Of a DNA stretch of 35,583 nucleotides, positions 26,193 to 34,453 are shown piece by piece. Position 1 is the first letter of the stretch, and the number at the start of each line of letters is the position of its first letter. A program made the translations under genes and the position numbers. A model generated the notes under the pieces. It did no database searches. It was given only the letters and a program-made list of their open reading frames with translations, and was not told the origin of the DNA. Source of the stretch: Stenotrophomonas lacuserhaii (GTDB lineage Bacteria; Pseudomonadota; Gammaproteobacteria; Xanthomonadales; Xanthomonadaceae); contig NZ_JACSQS010000005.1 of the NCBI RefSeq assembly GCF_014836545.1, positions 1 to 35,583 on the forward strand. The letters run 5' to 3'.

Positions 26193-29100
26193 TCAGAACT
26201 TGTACTTCAGGGTGACCTGCATCGACCAACGCGACACAGCCGTGTTGCCCTTGTCGTTGTTGTTTTCCTGGACCTGCGGGTTGTCCGTGGAGCCGTTGAA
26301 ATTGTAGACATACTTGCCGGTTGCCGGATCAATACCCGCGTAGTTCGCGATGCGACGGGTAGAGAAGAAGCCGTAGTCGTCGATCAGACCCCACTTCTTG
26401 TTGAGCAGGTTACCCACGTTCATGATGTCAAGCGCGATCTCGCCCTTGTGACCGTCCATGAAGCCCGGGAACTCCTGGCTGATGCGCACGTCGAAGCTGT
26501 TGACCCACTTCGCGCGATGCTGGTTGGCCGGCACGACCTGGCCTGCATAGCCAGCAAGGTCGGAGTTGCCTTCCAGCCACGTGAAGAACGCGTCTTCCAT
26601 CGCCGCGCCGCCGGTGAACAGAACGTCACCACGGCCCGCCGGCACATAGAACAGATCGTTGGTCGTGGCGCTGTCGCCGTTCACGTCATTGTAGAAGATG
26701 TAGCTGTACGGGCGGCCCGAGCGACCTTCGTAGAACATGCCGATGCGAGTGGCGTTGTCACCGAAGAAGTTGTGCTTCCACTCCAGCGATCCGGTCACAC
26801 GATCCTTGATGGCATAGCGCGAGTTGTAATCAATGTTCTCATTGGCGTTGAAGATCATCGCGTTGTTCCAGTTCGAGGTGTTCTGCGAGCTGGTCAGCGG
26901 ATTGACTTCGGTGGCCTTGGTGTAGGTGTAACCCAGCGACCAGCCGAAGTTTTCGGTCAGCGGCTTGGCGAGCGAGAAGGTCGCCTGTGCACCGTGGCCC
27001 TTGTCGGTGTTCTTCATCAGCAGCACATCGCCGATGTCGTTCGGACGGTTGGCACGGTTGCCTGCGTTGTTGGTACCTGCCTCGATGCCGAAACGACCCG
27101 CGTTGGCCGGGTTGCGACCTGCAGCATTCCAGTAGATTGCCCGGCCGTCCGGGCCGACTGCCGTGGGTGCGCCCAGGTCGAGGCGTTCGAAGTAGATGCC
27201 GTCCTTGACCTTGGTGAACAGCACCTCGGCCGAAGCCACGACGCCGTACCACGGCAGCTCGTGATCAAAGGCCAGGTTGGCCTTGTACACCGAAGGCAGA
27301 CGCACGCCGTCATCGATCAGATCCACATTCTGACGCGCAGCGGTCGGGCCGCCGGCCGGAATGTACGGATTATTGATGTCCGGGGTAAAGACGCCGGTCT
27401 GCGGGTTGGCCGTGGTGCTGCGCTGGTCGTATTCGATGTAGTTCAGACCGGTGTTCTGGTATGCGCCTGCCAGCCACACGTTCGGGGCAGCGCCACCGAA
27501 CAGGCCAACGCCACCGCGCAGCTGGGTGGGACGATCACTGTCGAAGGTGTAATTGAAACCAACGCGCGGCTGCACGAGCGCCTTGTCCGGCAGCTTGGTG
27601 TTGTCGTAGCCGTAGCGGTTTTCAATGTTGGCGTTGTACAGCTTCTGGTCGCTGAAGTCGGGCATGTCCACGCGGACGCCGAACATCAGCGTCAGGTTGT
27701 AGTTGACAGCCCAGCTGTCCTGCACGAACAGACCGGTATTCTTCAGGTTGAAGCTGGCCGGGATGTCGGCGCGGCTGCCATCTGGACGCGGAGCGCGCAG
27801 CTGGTAACGGCTCGGGGTCCCGGCGAGGAAGTTCTGCAGGTTCGAGAACTCGTACACACCGTTGAGGTTACGACCGTAGAAGTTCATCAGGTCGTTGTCG
27901 GAATAGTCGAAGCCGAACTTCACGGTGTGATCGCCGACGTACCAGGTACCTGCACCGAAGGCGCTCAGTTCCTTGGACTCCACGATGTTGACGTGGGAGT
28001 TCTGCTCGGTGCCCAGCAGCAGCGCACTGTTGTTGGTGCCGAAGCCGTTGATGCGGATCTGCGGCAGGTCGCTGGCGGTGGCGCGGATGGCACTGTAGTC
28101 CTTGTGCGACACCTTGAACTCGGTCGAGAAGTTCTCGGACCAGTCGCTGAACAGTTCACCCATCCAGGTTTCGTAGGTCTTCGGCTGCGAATACCAGTAA
28201 CTGCTGAGCGAGATGGTGCTGTTGGCGATGCCCGGGAAGCGCATCACATCCTGCTCCATCTTGTTGTAGCGCAGGGCCGCACGGTGGTTGTCGCTGATAT
28301 TCCAGTCCAGCTTGACCGCATACTCTTCGATCTCGGTCTTGCTGTCCTGCGCGGTCAGGCTGCCAGCGTCATAGCCGAGAGCGGACATGCGCTGCTGCAC
28401 GGTCGCAATGTCGGCGGCGGTGATCTGGCCGGTGCCGAACGGCGTGTCACCCAGGCCGATGCCCGGTGCGCTGCGCTCGTACTTTTCATAGTTGGTGAAG
28501 AAGAACAGTTTGTCCTTGATCAGCGGACCACCGAAGGTCATGCCGTAGGTCTTCTCGTCCTTGAACCCGGCGAAATCGGTGTTATCGCCTTCCAGACGAT
28601 CACGCACCATGTCCTTGTCACGGTAAGCGTAATAGACGGTACCGTCGAAATTATTGGTACCCGACTTGGTCACGGCGTTGATTACCGCGCCCGTGCCGCC
28701 GGAGATCGTCGTGTCGTAGTTGGCCAGGTCGATGTTGATTTCCTGGATAGCGTCCATCGACACCGGCTGACGCTCGGTCGGCAGGTTGTTGGACTCCAGG
28801 CCGAAGGGATCGGATGCATTGATGCCGTCGATGCGGATCGCATTGAAACGGGTGTTCTGACCACCGGCGGAGATCGCGCCGTCAGCCTTGCTGACCTGCG
28901 AAATACGCGGATCCAGTCGGATGTAGTCCTGGATGTTGCGGTTGGCCGACGGCAATGCGTCCAGGCTCTCGCGATTGATGTTGGTGCCCGAGCCCATCTT
29001 GGTGGAGCTGAACACTTCCGAGCCACCGCCAACGGCGACAACCTGAACGGTGTTCAGATCGGTGGCGACCATGTCACCCGCCAGGTTGGCATTGATCGTA

Positions 29101-29417
29101 TTGACCTGATTGAGGTTCAGGTAGACGCCACTTTCCGTCTTGGTGCCTTCGCCAGGCTTGGTGATCGTAATGGTGTACGGGCCACCCACGCGCAGGCCGC
29201 GTGCCGAATAACGGCCGGCTTCGTCGGTCGTGGCACGCGAAACGGTGCCGGACTCGGTGTGGGTGATGGTGACTTCAGCGCCAGCGACAGGCGCACCGGC
29301 GGAAGAGACGACCTGGCCGCCGACACCGGCAGAGGTGCTCTGGGCAAAAGCAGGAGCGGCGGCAAGCACGGTCAAGAGGCCAAGGGTGAGCTTGGACATC
29401 CGGAGAGTGTGGTTCAT
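26193..29417 (-). CDS. Oar-like TonB-dependent outer-membrane receptor
   Basis: A 1074-residue outer-membrane protein. Signal peptide with likely cleavage after AFA (25/26). Residues about 30-110 form a carboxypeptidase-regulatory-like beta-sandwich (VVSSAGAPVAGAEVTITH, TTDEAGRYSARGL). A candidate TonB box TVQVVAV lies near 123-129. The plug follows (NRNIQDYIRLDPRI, NTRFNAIRIDGINASDPFG, ISGGTGAVINAVTKSGTN), then a large barrel ending in VTLKYKF with terminal Phe. This architecture matches Oar-type receptors, common in Xanthomonadaceae; the substrate is unknown. GAGG lies 9 bp before the ATG. Single-gene unit: a terminator follows, and the divergent neighbour is not read from the same side. 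Confidence 0.93.
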   Translation of the reverse strand: MNHTLRMSKLTLGLLTVLAAAPAFAQSTSAGVGGQVVSSAGAPVAGAEVTITHTESGTVSRATTDEAGRYSARGLRVGGPYTITITKPGEGTKTESGVYLNLNQVNTINANLAGDMVATDLNTVQVVAVGGGSEVFSSTKMGSGTNINRESLDALPSANRNIQDYIRLDPRISQVSKADGAISAGGQNTRFNAIRIDGINASDPFGLESNNLPTERQPVSMDAIQEINIDLANYDTTISGGTGAVINAVTKSGTNNFDGTVYYAYRDKDMVRDRLEGDNTDFAGFKDEKTYGMTFGGPLIKDKLFFFTNYEKYERSAPGIGLGDTPFGTGQITAADIATVQQRMSALGYDAGSLTAQDSKTEIEEYAVKLDWNISDNHRAALRYNKMEQDVMRFPGIANSTISLSSYWYSQPKTYETWMGELFSDWSENFSTEFKVSHKDYSAIRATASDLPQIRINGFGTNNSALLLGTEQNSHVNIVESKELSAFGAGTWYVGDHTVKFGFDYSDNDLMNFYGRNLNGVYEFSNLQNFLAGTPSRYQLRAPRPDGSRADIPASFNLKNTGLFVQDSWAVNYNLTLMFGVRVDMPDFSDQKLYNANIENRYGYDNTKLPDKALVQPRVGFNYTFDSDRPTQLRGGVGLFGGAAPNVWLAGAYQNTGLNYIEYDQRSTTANPQTGVFTPDINNPYIPAGGPTAARQNVDLIDDGVRLPSVYKANLAFDHELPWYGVVASAEVLFTKVKDGIYFERLDLGAPTAVGPDGRAIYWNAAGRNPANAGRFGIEAGTNNAGNRANRPNDIGDVLLMKNTDKGHGAQATFSLAKPLTENFGWSLGYTYTKATEVNPLTSSQNTSNWNNAMIFNANENIDYNSRYAIKDRVTGSLEWKHNFFGDNATRIGMFYEGRSGRPYSYIFYNDVNGDSATTNDLFYVPAGRGDVLFTGGAAMEDAFFTWLEGNSDLAGYAGQVVPANQHRAKWVNSFDVRISQEFPGFMDGHKGEIALDIMNVGNLLNKKWGLIDDYGFFSTRRIANYAGIDPATGKYVYNFNGSTDNPQVQENNNDKGNTAVSRWSMQVTLKYKF

Positions 29418-29659
29418 CTAGGGTAGCCTCGATGGGAGTTGGCGATGGCGGATAAAAAAGCGCATCCAGGCAGCCTTGCGGGCGGCTGCTCGGACAGTTA
29501 TCTGGGGTTCCCAACCGTGAACGGCAGCTGCCGCAACGGTTAACAATAGATTAACACGGTACGATCCGAATGTGACGGTAGTGCGACAGAAGCGGCCTGA
29601 TCGCAACCCATTCGTGACGATTCCTTCACTCCCCGCGAAGGTTCAGCTCACGAAACACC
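29418..29659 (-). promoter_or_regulatory. Leader and promoter region of the Oar-like receptor
   Basis: About 240 bp without a gene. It contains AT-rich DNA with TTAAC repeated at 29540-29544 and 29551-29555 (11-bp period; GTTAAC and GATTAAC), a perfect 12-bp palindrome CGGCAGCTGCCG at 29522-29533, and nearer the start a GCAGCC/GGCTGC hairpin (around 29468-29488) followed on the minus strand by a T7 run about 10 nt later. No confident -35/-10 pair can be named. The region between the SDR stop and the receptor transcript start must also hold the end of the SDR transcript; no terminator is obvious. Confidence 0.4.
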
Positions 29660-30409
29660 CTATTCAGGGCGGACGGCCTTCACGCTTCCTCGCCACGTCA
29701 AGCCCTGCGGCGATAGCAGCACGACCGCCGCGGCGGCAGCCTCCCCTGGTCCGCCGGCCGCATCATCCTGGTCCAATGACCATGCGCGGGCGCGCAGCGC
29801 TGTCCGCATCGGGGCCGGCTGCAGCCCGGCAATGCGTACCGGTCCCTGCTTCAACTCGTCGTGCAGGCTGGCCAGCAGCCCGCGCAGCCCATGCTGGGCC
29901 ACGCCGTAGCCGCCCCAGTAGGCGGCCCCCACCCGTGCCGGGTCATCCAGGCAGAACACCACCGCCGCATCGTCCCGCTGCTTCAACAACGGCAGGCAGG
30001 CCTGCACCAGCAGGGCGGGTGCGGTCAGGGTTACATGCAGGGAGCGGGCGAACGCAGCCGGCTCGGCGAGCTCGAACGGGGTCAGGCCGGGGAAATCGGC
30101 GGCGCAGACCAGCACGCCGTCCAAGCGGCCCAGTTCGGCCTGCACGCGGCTGGCCAGTTCGGCGAAATCGTCCGGGGTGGCGCCTTCCAGGTCCAGCGGA
30201 TACAGCAGCGGCTCCGGTCCGGCTTGTTGCACCTGGGCGTAGACCCGATCAAGCCGGCGCGGCTTGCGCCCCAGCAGGATCACCGTGGCCCCGGCGGCCG
30301 CGCAGGCCACCGCGGCGGCGCTGCCGAGCCCGCCACCGGCGCCGACCACCAGGATCACCCGGCCTTCGAGCGTGCCGACTTCGGCGTCAGGCGACGCGGC
30401 CAGGCTCAT
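29660..30409 (-). CDS. SDR-family protein, YciK-like, catalytic residues replaced
   Basis: A 249-residue short-chain dehydrogenase/reductase homologue, closest by eye to YciK. The Rossmann glycine motif is present as GAGGGLG (23-29), and ATVILLGRKPRRLD follows as in YciK. The active-site set is not intact: Tyr168 remains in YGVAQ, but the YxxxK lysine is Gln172, the serine strand reads VFCLDDPAR where YciK has VFTSSSVGR, the NAG motif reads CAA, and the helix-alpha-4 Asn position reads Thr (HVTLTAP). It may bind nucleotide without being a standard oxidoreductase. The start overlaps the glutaredoxin stop by 4 bp, so the two are cotranscribed. Confidence 0.85.
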   Translation of the reverse strand: MSLAASPDAEVGTLEGRVILVVGAGGGLGSAAAVACAAAGATVILLGRKPRRLDRVYAQVQQAGPEPLLYPLDLEGATPDDFAELASRVQAELGRLDGVLVCAADFPGLTPFELAEPAAFARSLHVTLTAPALLVQACLPLLKQRDDAAVVFCLDDPARVGAAYWGGYGVAQHGLRGLLASLHDELKQGPVRIAGLQPAPMRTALRARAWSLDQDDAAGGPGEAAAAAVVLLSPQGLTWRGSVKAVRPE

Positions 30410-30717
30410 GCAACCGAGGCTTCTTCGACGATGCGCTTGAGCTCGCCGGCTTCGAACAGCTCCATCACGATGTCGCAGCCCCCGATCAGCTCACCGTGCA
30501 TGAACAGCTGCGGGAACGTCGGCAGGTTGGAAAAGCGCGGCAGGTTGGCGCGGATCTCCGGTTCTTCCAGTACGTTGATGGTGCGCAGGGACACCGCCCC
30601 GGCGGCCATCAGGGCCTGCACCGCGCGGCTGGAAAAGCCACACATCGGGTATTGCGGCGTACCCTTCATGAACAGCACGAGGGGGTAACGATCGACTTCG
30701 GCCTGGATCTGCTGCAT
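30406..30717 (-). CDS. grxD: Monothiol glutaredoxin, Grx4 type
   Basis: A 103-residue CGFS-type glutaredoxin. The active site PMCGFSSRAVQAL, the cis-proline TFPQLF and the glutathione-binding GGCDIVMELFEAGEL are all present. Such proteins bind a [2Fe-2S] cluster with glutathione, often with a BolA partner, and act in iron-sulphur cluster trafficking rather than disulphide reduction. The ATG at 30717 is chosen to fit the family; in-frame GTG codons just upstream (up to 30732) sit closer to the only GGGAGG, so the true start could be a few residues longer. It leads a two-gene unit with the SDR homologue and is divergent from the SOD homologue. Confidence 0.92.
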   Translation of the reverse strand: MQQIQAEVDRYPLVLFMKGTPQYPMCGFSSRAVQALMAAGAVSLRTINVLEEPEIRANLPRFSNLPTFPQLFMHGELIGGCDIVMELFEAGELKRIVEEASVA

Positions 30718-30853
30718 CACTGCCACAACCACACTGCCTCCCGGATGGGCGAATCCGACCGCGACGGTCGGCTAGACTTCCCACAGTAGTCGCCATTGTA
30801 AGCCGATGGAACCGGCCACCGGCATCCTCCTTCCTCTCCTTCATTGCCTGCCC

Positions 30854-31429
30854 ATGGAACTCACCGACCTTCCCTACTCGCCCGGCGCCCTGCAACCCCA
30901 TCTGTCCGAACGGTCGGTGGCGCTGCAGCATGGGCAACACCAGCGCGGCTGCGTGGATCAGGTGAATGCACGGATCATGGACACCGAATGGGAAGATGCG
31001 CCGCTGGAGCAGATCGTGCGCGAAAGCCAGGGCGCGCTGTTCGAAGCGGCCGCCCAGGCGTGGAACCTGCAGTTCCAATGGCAGAGCCTGCGGCCGCGCG
31101 GTGGCGGCGATCCAGCGGGGCGCTTGGCTGATCAGGTGAAGCGTTGCTTCGGTGACACCGCCAGCCTGCGCAAGGCGTTCAATGACGCCGCGCTGGGCCT
31201 GTTCGGTGCGGGCTGGGCGTGGCTGGTGCTGCATCCGGACGGCAGCTTGGCCGTGGTGGTGACGCGCAATGCCGCCACCCCGTTGACCAGCCACAGCGTG
31301 CCACTGCTGGCCTGCAACCTCTGGGAACATGCGTATTACCTGGATTACCAGAACGACCGTGCGCGCTATCTGGAGGCCTGGTGGAAGGCGGTCAACTGGC
31401 AATTCGCTGCGGAGCAGCTGCCGGGTTGA
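30854..31429 (+). CDS. Fe/Mn superoxide dismutase homologue lacking metal ligands
   Basis: A 191-residue protein whose whole length follows the iron/manganese SOD fold (LTDLPYSPGALQPHLSE at the start, GGGDPAGRLADQVKRCFG, GAGWAWLVL, LWEHAYYLDYQNDRARYLEAWW). Of the four metal ligands only the last His remains (H159 in WEHAYY). The first His is Gln25 (30926-30928), the second is Leu72 (31067-31069) and the Asp is Asn155 (31316-31318). The gateway Tyr is Cys33. It is very unlikely to be an active SOD. The open frame also allows a start at 30806 with a hydrophobic leader, but MELTDLPYSP matches the family start. It is divergent from grxD across about 120 bp. Confidence 0.87.
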   Translation: MELTDLPYSPGALQPHLSERSVALQHGQHQRGCVDQVNARIMDTEWEDAPLEQIVRESQGALFEAAAQAWNLQFQWQSLRPRGGGDPAGRLADQVKRCFGDTASLRKAFNDAALGLFGAGWAWLVLHPDGSLAVVVTRNAATPLTSHSVPLLACNLWEHAYYLDYQNDRARYLEAWWKAVNWQFAAEQLPG

Positions 31430-31442
31430 GCGGAGCGCCAAA

Positions 31443-31603
31443 GGCAGCGGCCGTCACTACCAGTCATCCAGCAGACCTGGTAGCGCCGAGCCATGCTCGG
31501 CGAGCGCAGCGGCAGGCCGTGACGACCAACGGTCGTCACCCACCATGAATGACGGCCAGCGGTCGTCACCTACCATTGAATAACGGCCAGCGGCCGTCAC
31601 TAC
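31443..31603. repeat. Cluster of SMAG/REP-type palindromes
   Basis: Five repeat units lie between the convergent SOD-like gene and purK. A half element ends in CTACC (31443-31461). A GTAG plus CGCCGAGC-stem element spans 31480-31502. A GTGACGACC stem spans 31519-31539, followed by CCACC. TGACGGCC/GGTCGTCA spans 31550-31568 with CTAC after it, and TAACGGCC/GGCCGTCA spans 31581-31599 with CTAC to 31603. Orientation alternates after the first full element. Parts are identical to the cluster at 24543. The last unit lies 3 bp from the purK stop codon, so it would be in the 3' end of both transcripts. Confidence 0.88.
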
Positions 31604-31606
31604 CGG

Positions 31607-32755
31607 TCAGGCGCGCAGGGCCTGCACGGCCGGGCCTACCTGGGCCTGTCGACCCAGCGCTTCGCCTACCTGCTCCAATGCCGAGGCGAGCGCGGATGCG
31701 TCGCCGTCGCGCAGGGTGGCATGGCCGACCTTGCGACCGTCGCGCGGCTGCTTGCCGTAGTCATGCCAATGACCGCTGGACTGCGCCAGCACCGGCGCCG
31801 CATCGGGCATCGCGCCGATCCAGTTGAGCATGCAGGCATGCCCCAGCATGCGCGTATCGCCCAGCGGCAGGCCCAGCACCGCACGCAGATGGTTTTCGAA
31901 CTGCGAGGTTTCGCTGCCTTCGATGGTCCAGTGGCCCGAGTTGTGTACACGCGGCGCCATCTCGTTGGCCAGCAGTTCGCCATCGCGGCAGAACAGCTCC
32001 AGCGCGAACACGCCCACGTACTGCAGGTGTTCGGCCAAGGTACGGGCATAGCCGATCGCCGCCTGCTGCTCGGCATCGGACAAGCGGGCCGGCGCGACGC
32101 TGGCCGACAGCACGCCATCGACATGCCAGTTGCCGGTGACCGGATACGCCTGGAAGCTGCCATCGCGGCCGCGCACGGCCACCACGCTGACTTCGCGCTG
32201 GAAGGCCACGAACCCCTCCAGGATCAGGCCGGTCTTTTCGACCTGCGCGCCCAATGCGTCCCACGCCGCATCGATGTCGGCTTCGGTGCGCAGCCGGAAC
32301 TGGCCCTTGCCGTCATAGCCCAGTCTGCGGGTCTTGAGAATGCACGGCAAGCCGAACGCGGCGACCTTTTCGGCCAGCTGGTCGCGGCTGGCGATGTCGG
32401 CGAACGGCGGCAGCGGAATGCCCAGCTGCTGGAACAGCGTCTTCTCGCTCAGCCGATCCTGTGCCACGGCCAGCGCCGCCGGCGGCGGATATACCGGCAC
32501 CTGGTCGGCCAGCCACTGCGCGCTGTCGGCCGGCACGTTCTCGAAATCGAAGGTGACCACGTCCACCTTGGCGGCAAACGCGGCCAAGGCCTGGCGGTCA
32601 TCGAACGCGGCCACGGTCAGCGGCGCCAGCGGTCCGCCACAGGCATCGGCGGCCGGATCGAACAGTTCGAAGCGCAGGCCCATCGGCGCACCGGCCAGGA
32701 CCATCATGCGGGCCAGCTGGCCGCCGCCCAGGATGCCAACGGTCCTCGTGCTCAT
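31607..32755 (-). CDS. purK: N5-carboxyaminoimidazole ribonucleotide synthase
   Basis: A 382-residue ATP-grasp enzyme that carboxylates AIR with bicarbonate and ATP to N5-CAIR in purine synthesis. The N terminus [14 protein letters not shown] is the typical PurK start. The ATP-grasp core shows [18 protein letters not shown] and, later, [28 protein letters not shown]. Length is normal. It overlaps purE by 4 bp (ATGA), so the two consecutive pathway enzymes are translated from one message. Confidence 0.97.
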   Translation of the reverse strand: MSTRTVGILGGGQLARMMVLAGAPMGLRFELFDPAADACGGPLAPLTVAAFDDRQALAAFAAKVDVVTFDFENVPADSAQWLADQVPVYPPPAALAVAQDRLSEKTLFQQLGIPLPPFADIASRDQLAEKVAAFGLPCILKTRRLGYDGKGQFRLRTEADIDAAWDALGAQVEKTGLILEGFVAFQREVSVVAVRGRDGSFQAYPVTGNWHVDGVLSASVAPARLSDAEQQAAIGYARTLAEHLQYVGVFALELFCRDGELLANEMAPRVHNSGHWTIEGSETSQFENHLRAVLGLPLGDTRMLGHACMLNWIGAMPDAAPVLAQSSGHWHDYGKQPRDGRKVGHATLRDGDASALASALEQVGEALGRQAQVGPAVQALRA

Positions 32756-33255
32756 TGACGTGGATCGTCGTGGGCCATGACCTCTTCGGTCTGGCGTGCG
32801 CGGAAGGTCTCCAGCGCCGTGCCGATGGCCGGCTGGTCACTGGCCAGCATCGCCGCGGCGAACAGCGCCGCGTTGGAGGCACCGGCATTGCCGATGGCGA
32901 AGGTGGCGACCGGGATGCCGGCCGGCATCTGCACGATGGACAACAGCGAATCCATGCCGTTCAGCGCCTTGGACTGCACCGGCACGCCCAGTACCGGCAC
33001 GGCGGTCTTGGCGGCGATCATGCCCGGCAGGTGCGCGGCGCCACCGGCACCGGCAATGATCGCGCGCAGACCGCGCGGACCGGCCTGTTCGGCGTAGTCG
33101 AACAACACGTCCGGGGTGCGGTGGGCCGAAACCACCTTCACTTCGAACGGAACACCCAGCGCTTCAAGCTTCTGGGCGGCGTGCTGCATGGTCTCCCAGT
33201 CGGAGCGGGATCCCATGACGATGCCGACGAGCGGCGCGGATTGGTTGGGGGTCAT
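32752..33255 (-). CDS. purE: N5-carboxyaminoimidazole ribonucleotide mutase
   Basis: A 167-residue class I PurE that converts N5-CAIR to CAIR. Motifs [13 protein letters not shown] (11-23), the catalytic SAHRTPD with H45, and [14 protein letters not shown] are intact. First gene of purE-purK. Promoter and any PurR-like operator would lie in the 58 bp shared with the divergent Trm112-like gene; I see no clear palindrome there. Confidence 0.97.
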   Translation of the reverse strand: MTPNQSAPLVGIVMGSRSDWETMQHAAQKLEALGVPFEVKVVSAHRTPDVLFDYAEQAGPRGLRAIIAGAGGAAHLPGMIAAKTAVPVLGVPVQSKALNGMDSLLSIVQMPAGIPVATFAIGNAGASNAALFAAAMLASDQPAIGTALETFRARQTEEVMAHDDPRQ

Positions 33256-33313
33256 TGGCCGTCACCTGCCTTAAAGACGTATTCTAGCCGTCTTCCACGC
33301 AAGACGAAGAACC

Positions 33314-33583
33314 ATGGATCGCAAGCTGCTTGACCTGCTGGTATCGCCCGACACCCGCCAGCCCCTGTCCCTGCTGGATGCCAAGGGCCTGGAGGCCCTC
33401 AACCGCGCCATCGGTGCCGGTACCGTCAACAAGGCCGACGGCAATCCGCTCGCCCAGCCGTTGCGGCAGGCGCTGGTGACCCGCGACCGCAAGCAGGTGT
33501 TCCGCCTGGACGATGGCATCCCGGTGCTGCTGGCCGAAGAAGCCATCGCCACCGCGCAGATCGCGGACTTCCCTTCCGCATGA
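33314..33583 (+). CDS. Trm112/UPF0434-family protein without cysteines
   Basis: An 89-residue relative of YcaR/Trm112. The family frame is visible: MDRKLLDLLVSP at the start and FRLDDGIPVLLAEEA at the end. The zinc-binding cysteines are all absent: the first pair CPxC reads SPDT, and the strand that normally carries the third cysteine reads LVTRD. About 25 extra residues lie between the two halves. Function is unknown; by analogy small Trm112-like proteins support methyltransferases. It overlaps nadC by ATGA. In E. coli the relative sits between lpxK and kdsB, not here. Confidence 0.85.
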   Translation: MDRKLLDLLVSPDTRQPLSLLDAKGLEALNRAIGAGTVNKADGNPLAQPLRQALVTRDRKQVFRLDDGIPVLLAEEAIATAQIADFPSA

Positions 33584-34446
33584 GCACGGCCGCCGCGGGC
33601 GCGTTGATCGCGCCGGATCCGGCGCAGGTCGCCGCCGACGTGGCGCGTGCGCTGGCCGAAGATATCGGCAGCGGCGATGTCACCGCCGCGCTGCTTCCCG
33701 ACCATGCCGAAAGTGCCTACCTGCTGTGCAAGCAGGACGCGGTGATCGCCGGACGCCCCTGGTTCGACGCTACCCATCGGGCCCTGGATCCGCAGGTGCG
33801 CATCGACTGGCAGGTCAGCGAGGGCCAGGCCGTGGCCGCCGGCACCGTGCTGGCGCTGTTGCACGGGCGCAACCGCTCGCTGGTCAGCGCCGAGCGCACC
33901 TCGCTGAATTTCCTGCAGACCCTGTCCGGTACCGCGACGATCACCGCGCGCCATGTCGCCGCGGTGGCCGGCACCGGCACCCGCATCCTGGACACGCGCA
34001 AGACCCTGCCCGGCCTGCGCCTGGCGCAGAAGTACGCGGTGCGCTGTGGCGGCGGCGACAACCACCGCATCGGCCTGTACGACACGGTGATGCTGAAGGA
34101 AAACCACATCCGCGCCGCTGGCTCGTTGCCGGCCGCGGTGGATGCGGGGCGCACGATGTGGCCGCAGCTGCCGTTGGTGGTGGAAGTGGAAGACCTTGAC
34201 CAGCTGCAGCAGGCACTGCTGTCCGGCTGTGATCGCATCCTGCTGGATGACTTCCCGGCTGCGCTGCGCCGCGAAGCGGTACGCATCACCGCCGGGCGCA
34301 TTCCACTGGAAGTCTCCGGCAGCGTCGGTCTGGATGGCCTGCGCGCGATTGCCGAAGACGGCGTGGACTGCATTTCCATCGGCGGCCTGACCAAGCACGT
34401 GCAGGCCATCGACCTGTCACTGAAGCTCGGCCCGCCACCGGGTTGA
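33580..34446 (+). CDS. nadC: Nicotinate-nucleotide pyrophosphorylase (carboxylating)
   Basis: A 288-residue quinolinate phosphoribosyltransferase that makes nicotinate mononucleotide from quinolinate and PRPP in NAD synthesis. Visible motifs: ALAEDIGSGDVTAALL, ERTSLNFLQTLSGTAT, the substrate-binding DTRKTLPGLRLAQKYAVRCGG and GDNHRIGLYDTVMLKENH, then VEVEDL and EVSGSVGLDGLRA. Length is normal. It starts within the stop of the Trm112-like gene and is followed by a SMAG repeat. Confidence 0.97.
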   Translation: MSTAAAGALIAPDPAQVAADVARALAEDIGSGDVTAALLPDHAESAYLLCKQDAVIAGRPWFDATHRALDPQVRIDWQVSEGQAVAAGTVLALLHGRNRSLVSAERTSLNFLQTLSGTATITARHVAAVAGTGTRILDTRKTLPGLRLAQKYAVRCGGGDNHRIGLYDTVMLKENHIRAAGSLPAAVDAGRTMWPQLPLVVEVEDLDQLQQALLSGCDRILLDDFPAALRREAVRITAGRIPLEVSGSVGLDGLRAIAEDGVDCISIGGLTKHVQAIDLSLKLGPPPG

Positions 34447-34453
34447 GGGGAGC

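Noticed and set aside
26448..29426. A 992-codon open frame on the plus strand opposite the Oar-like receptor
   Set aside because: Antisense shadow of a GC-rich gene; the product is low-complexity, rich in Val/Gly/Arg/His/Gln, with no recognisable domain. The minus-strand receptor is unambiguous.
30806..30853. Longer start of the SOD homologue with a hydrophobic leader
   Set aside because: The extra 16 residues are not a convincing signal peptide (no basic start, no cleavage site) and the family begins at the internal ATG.
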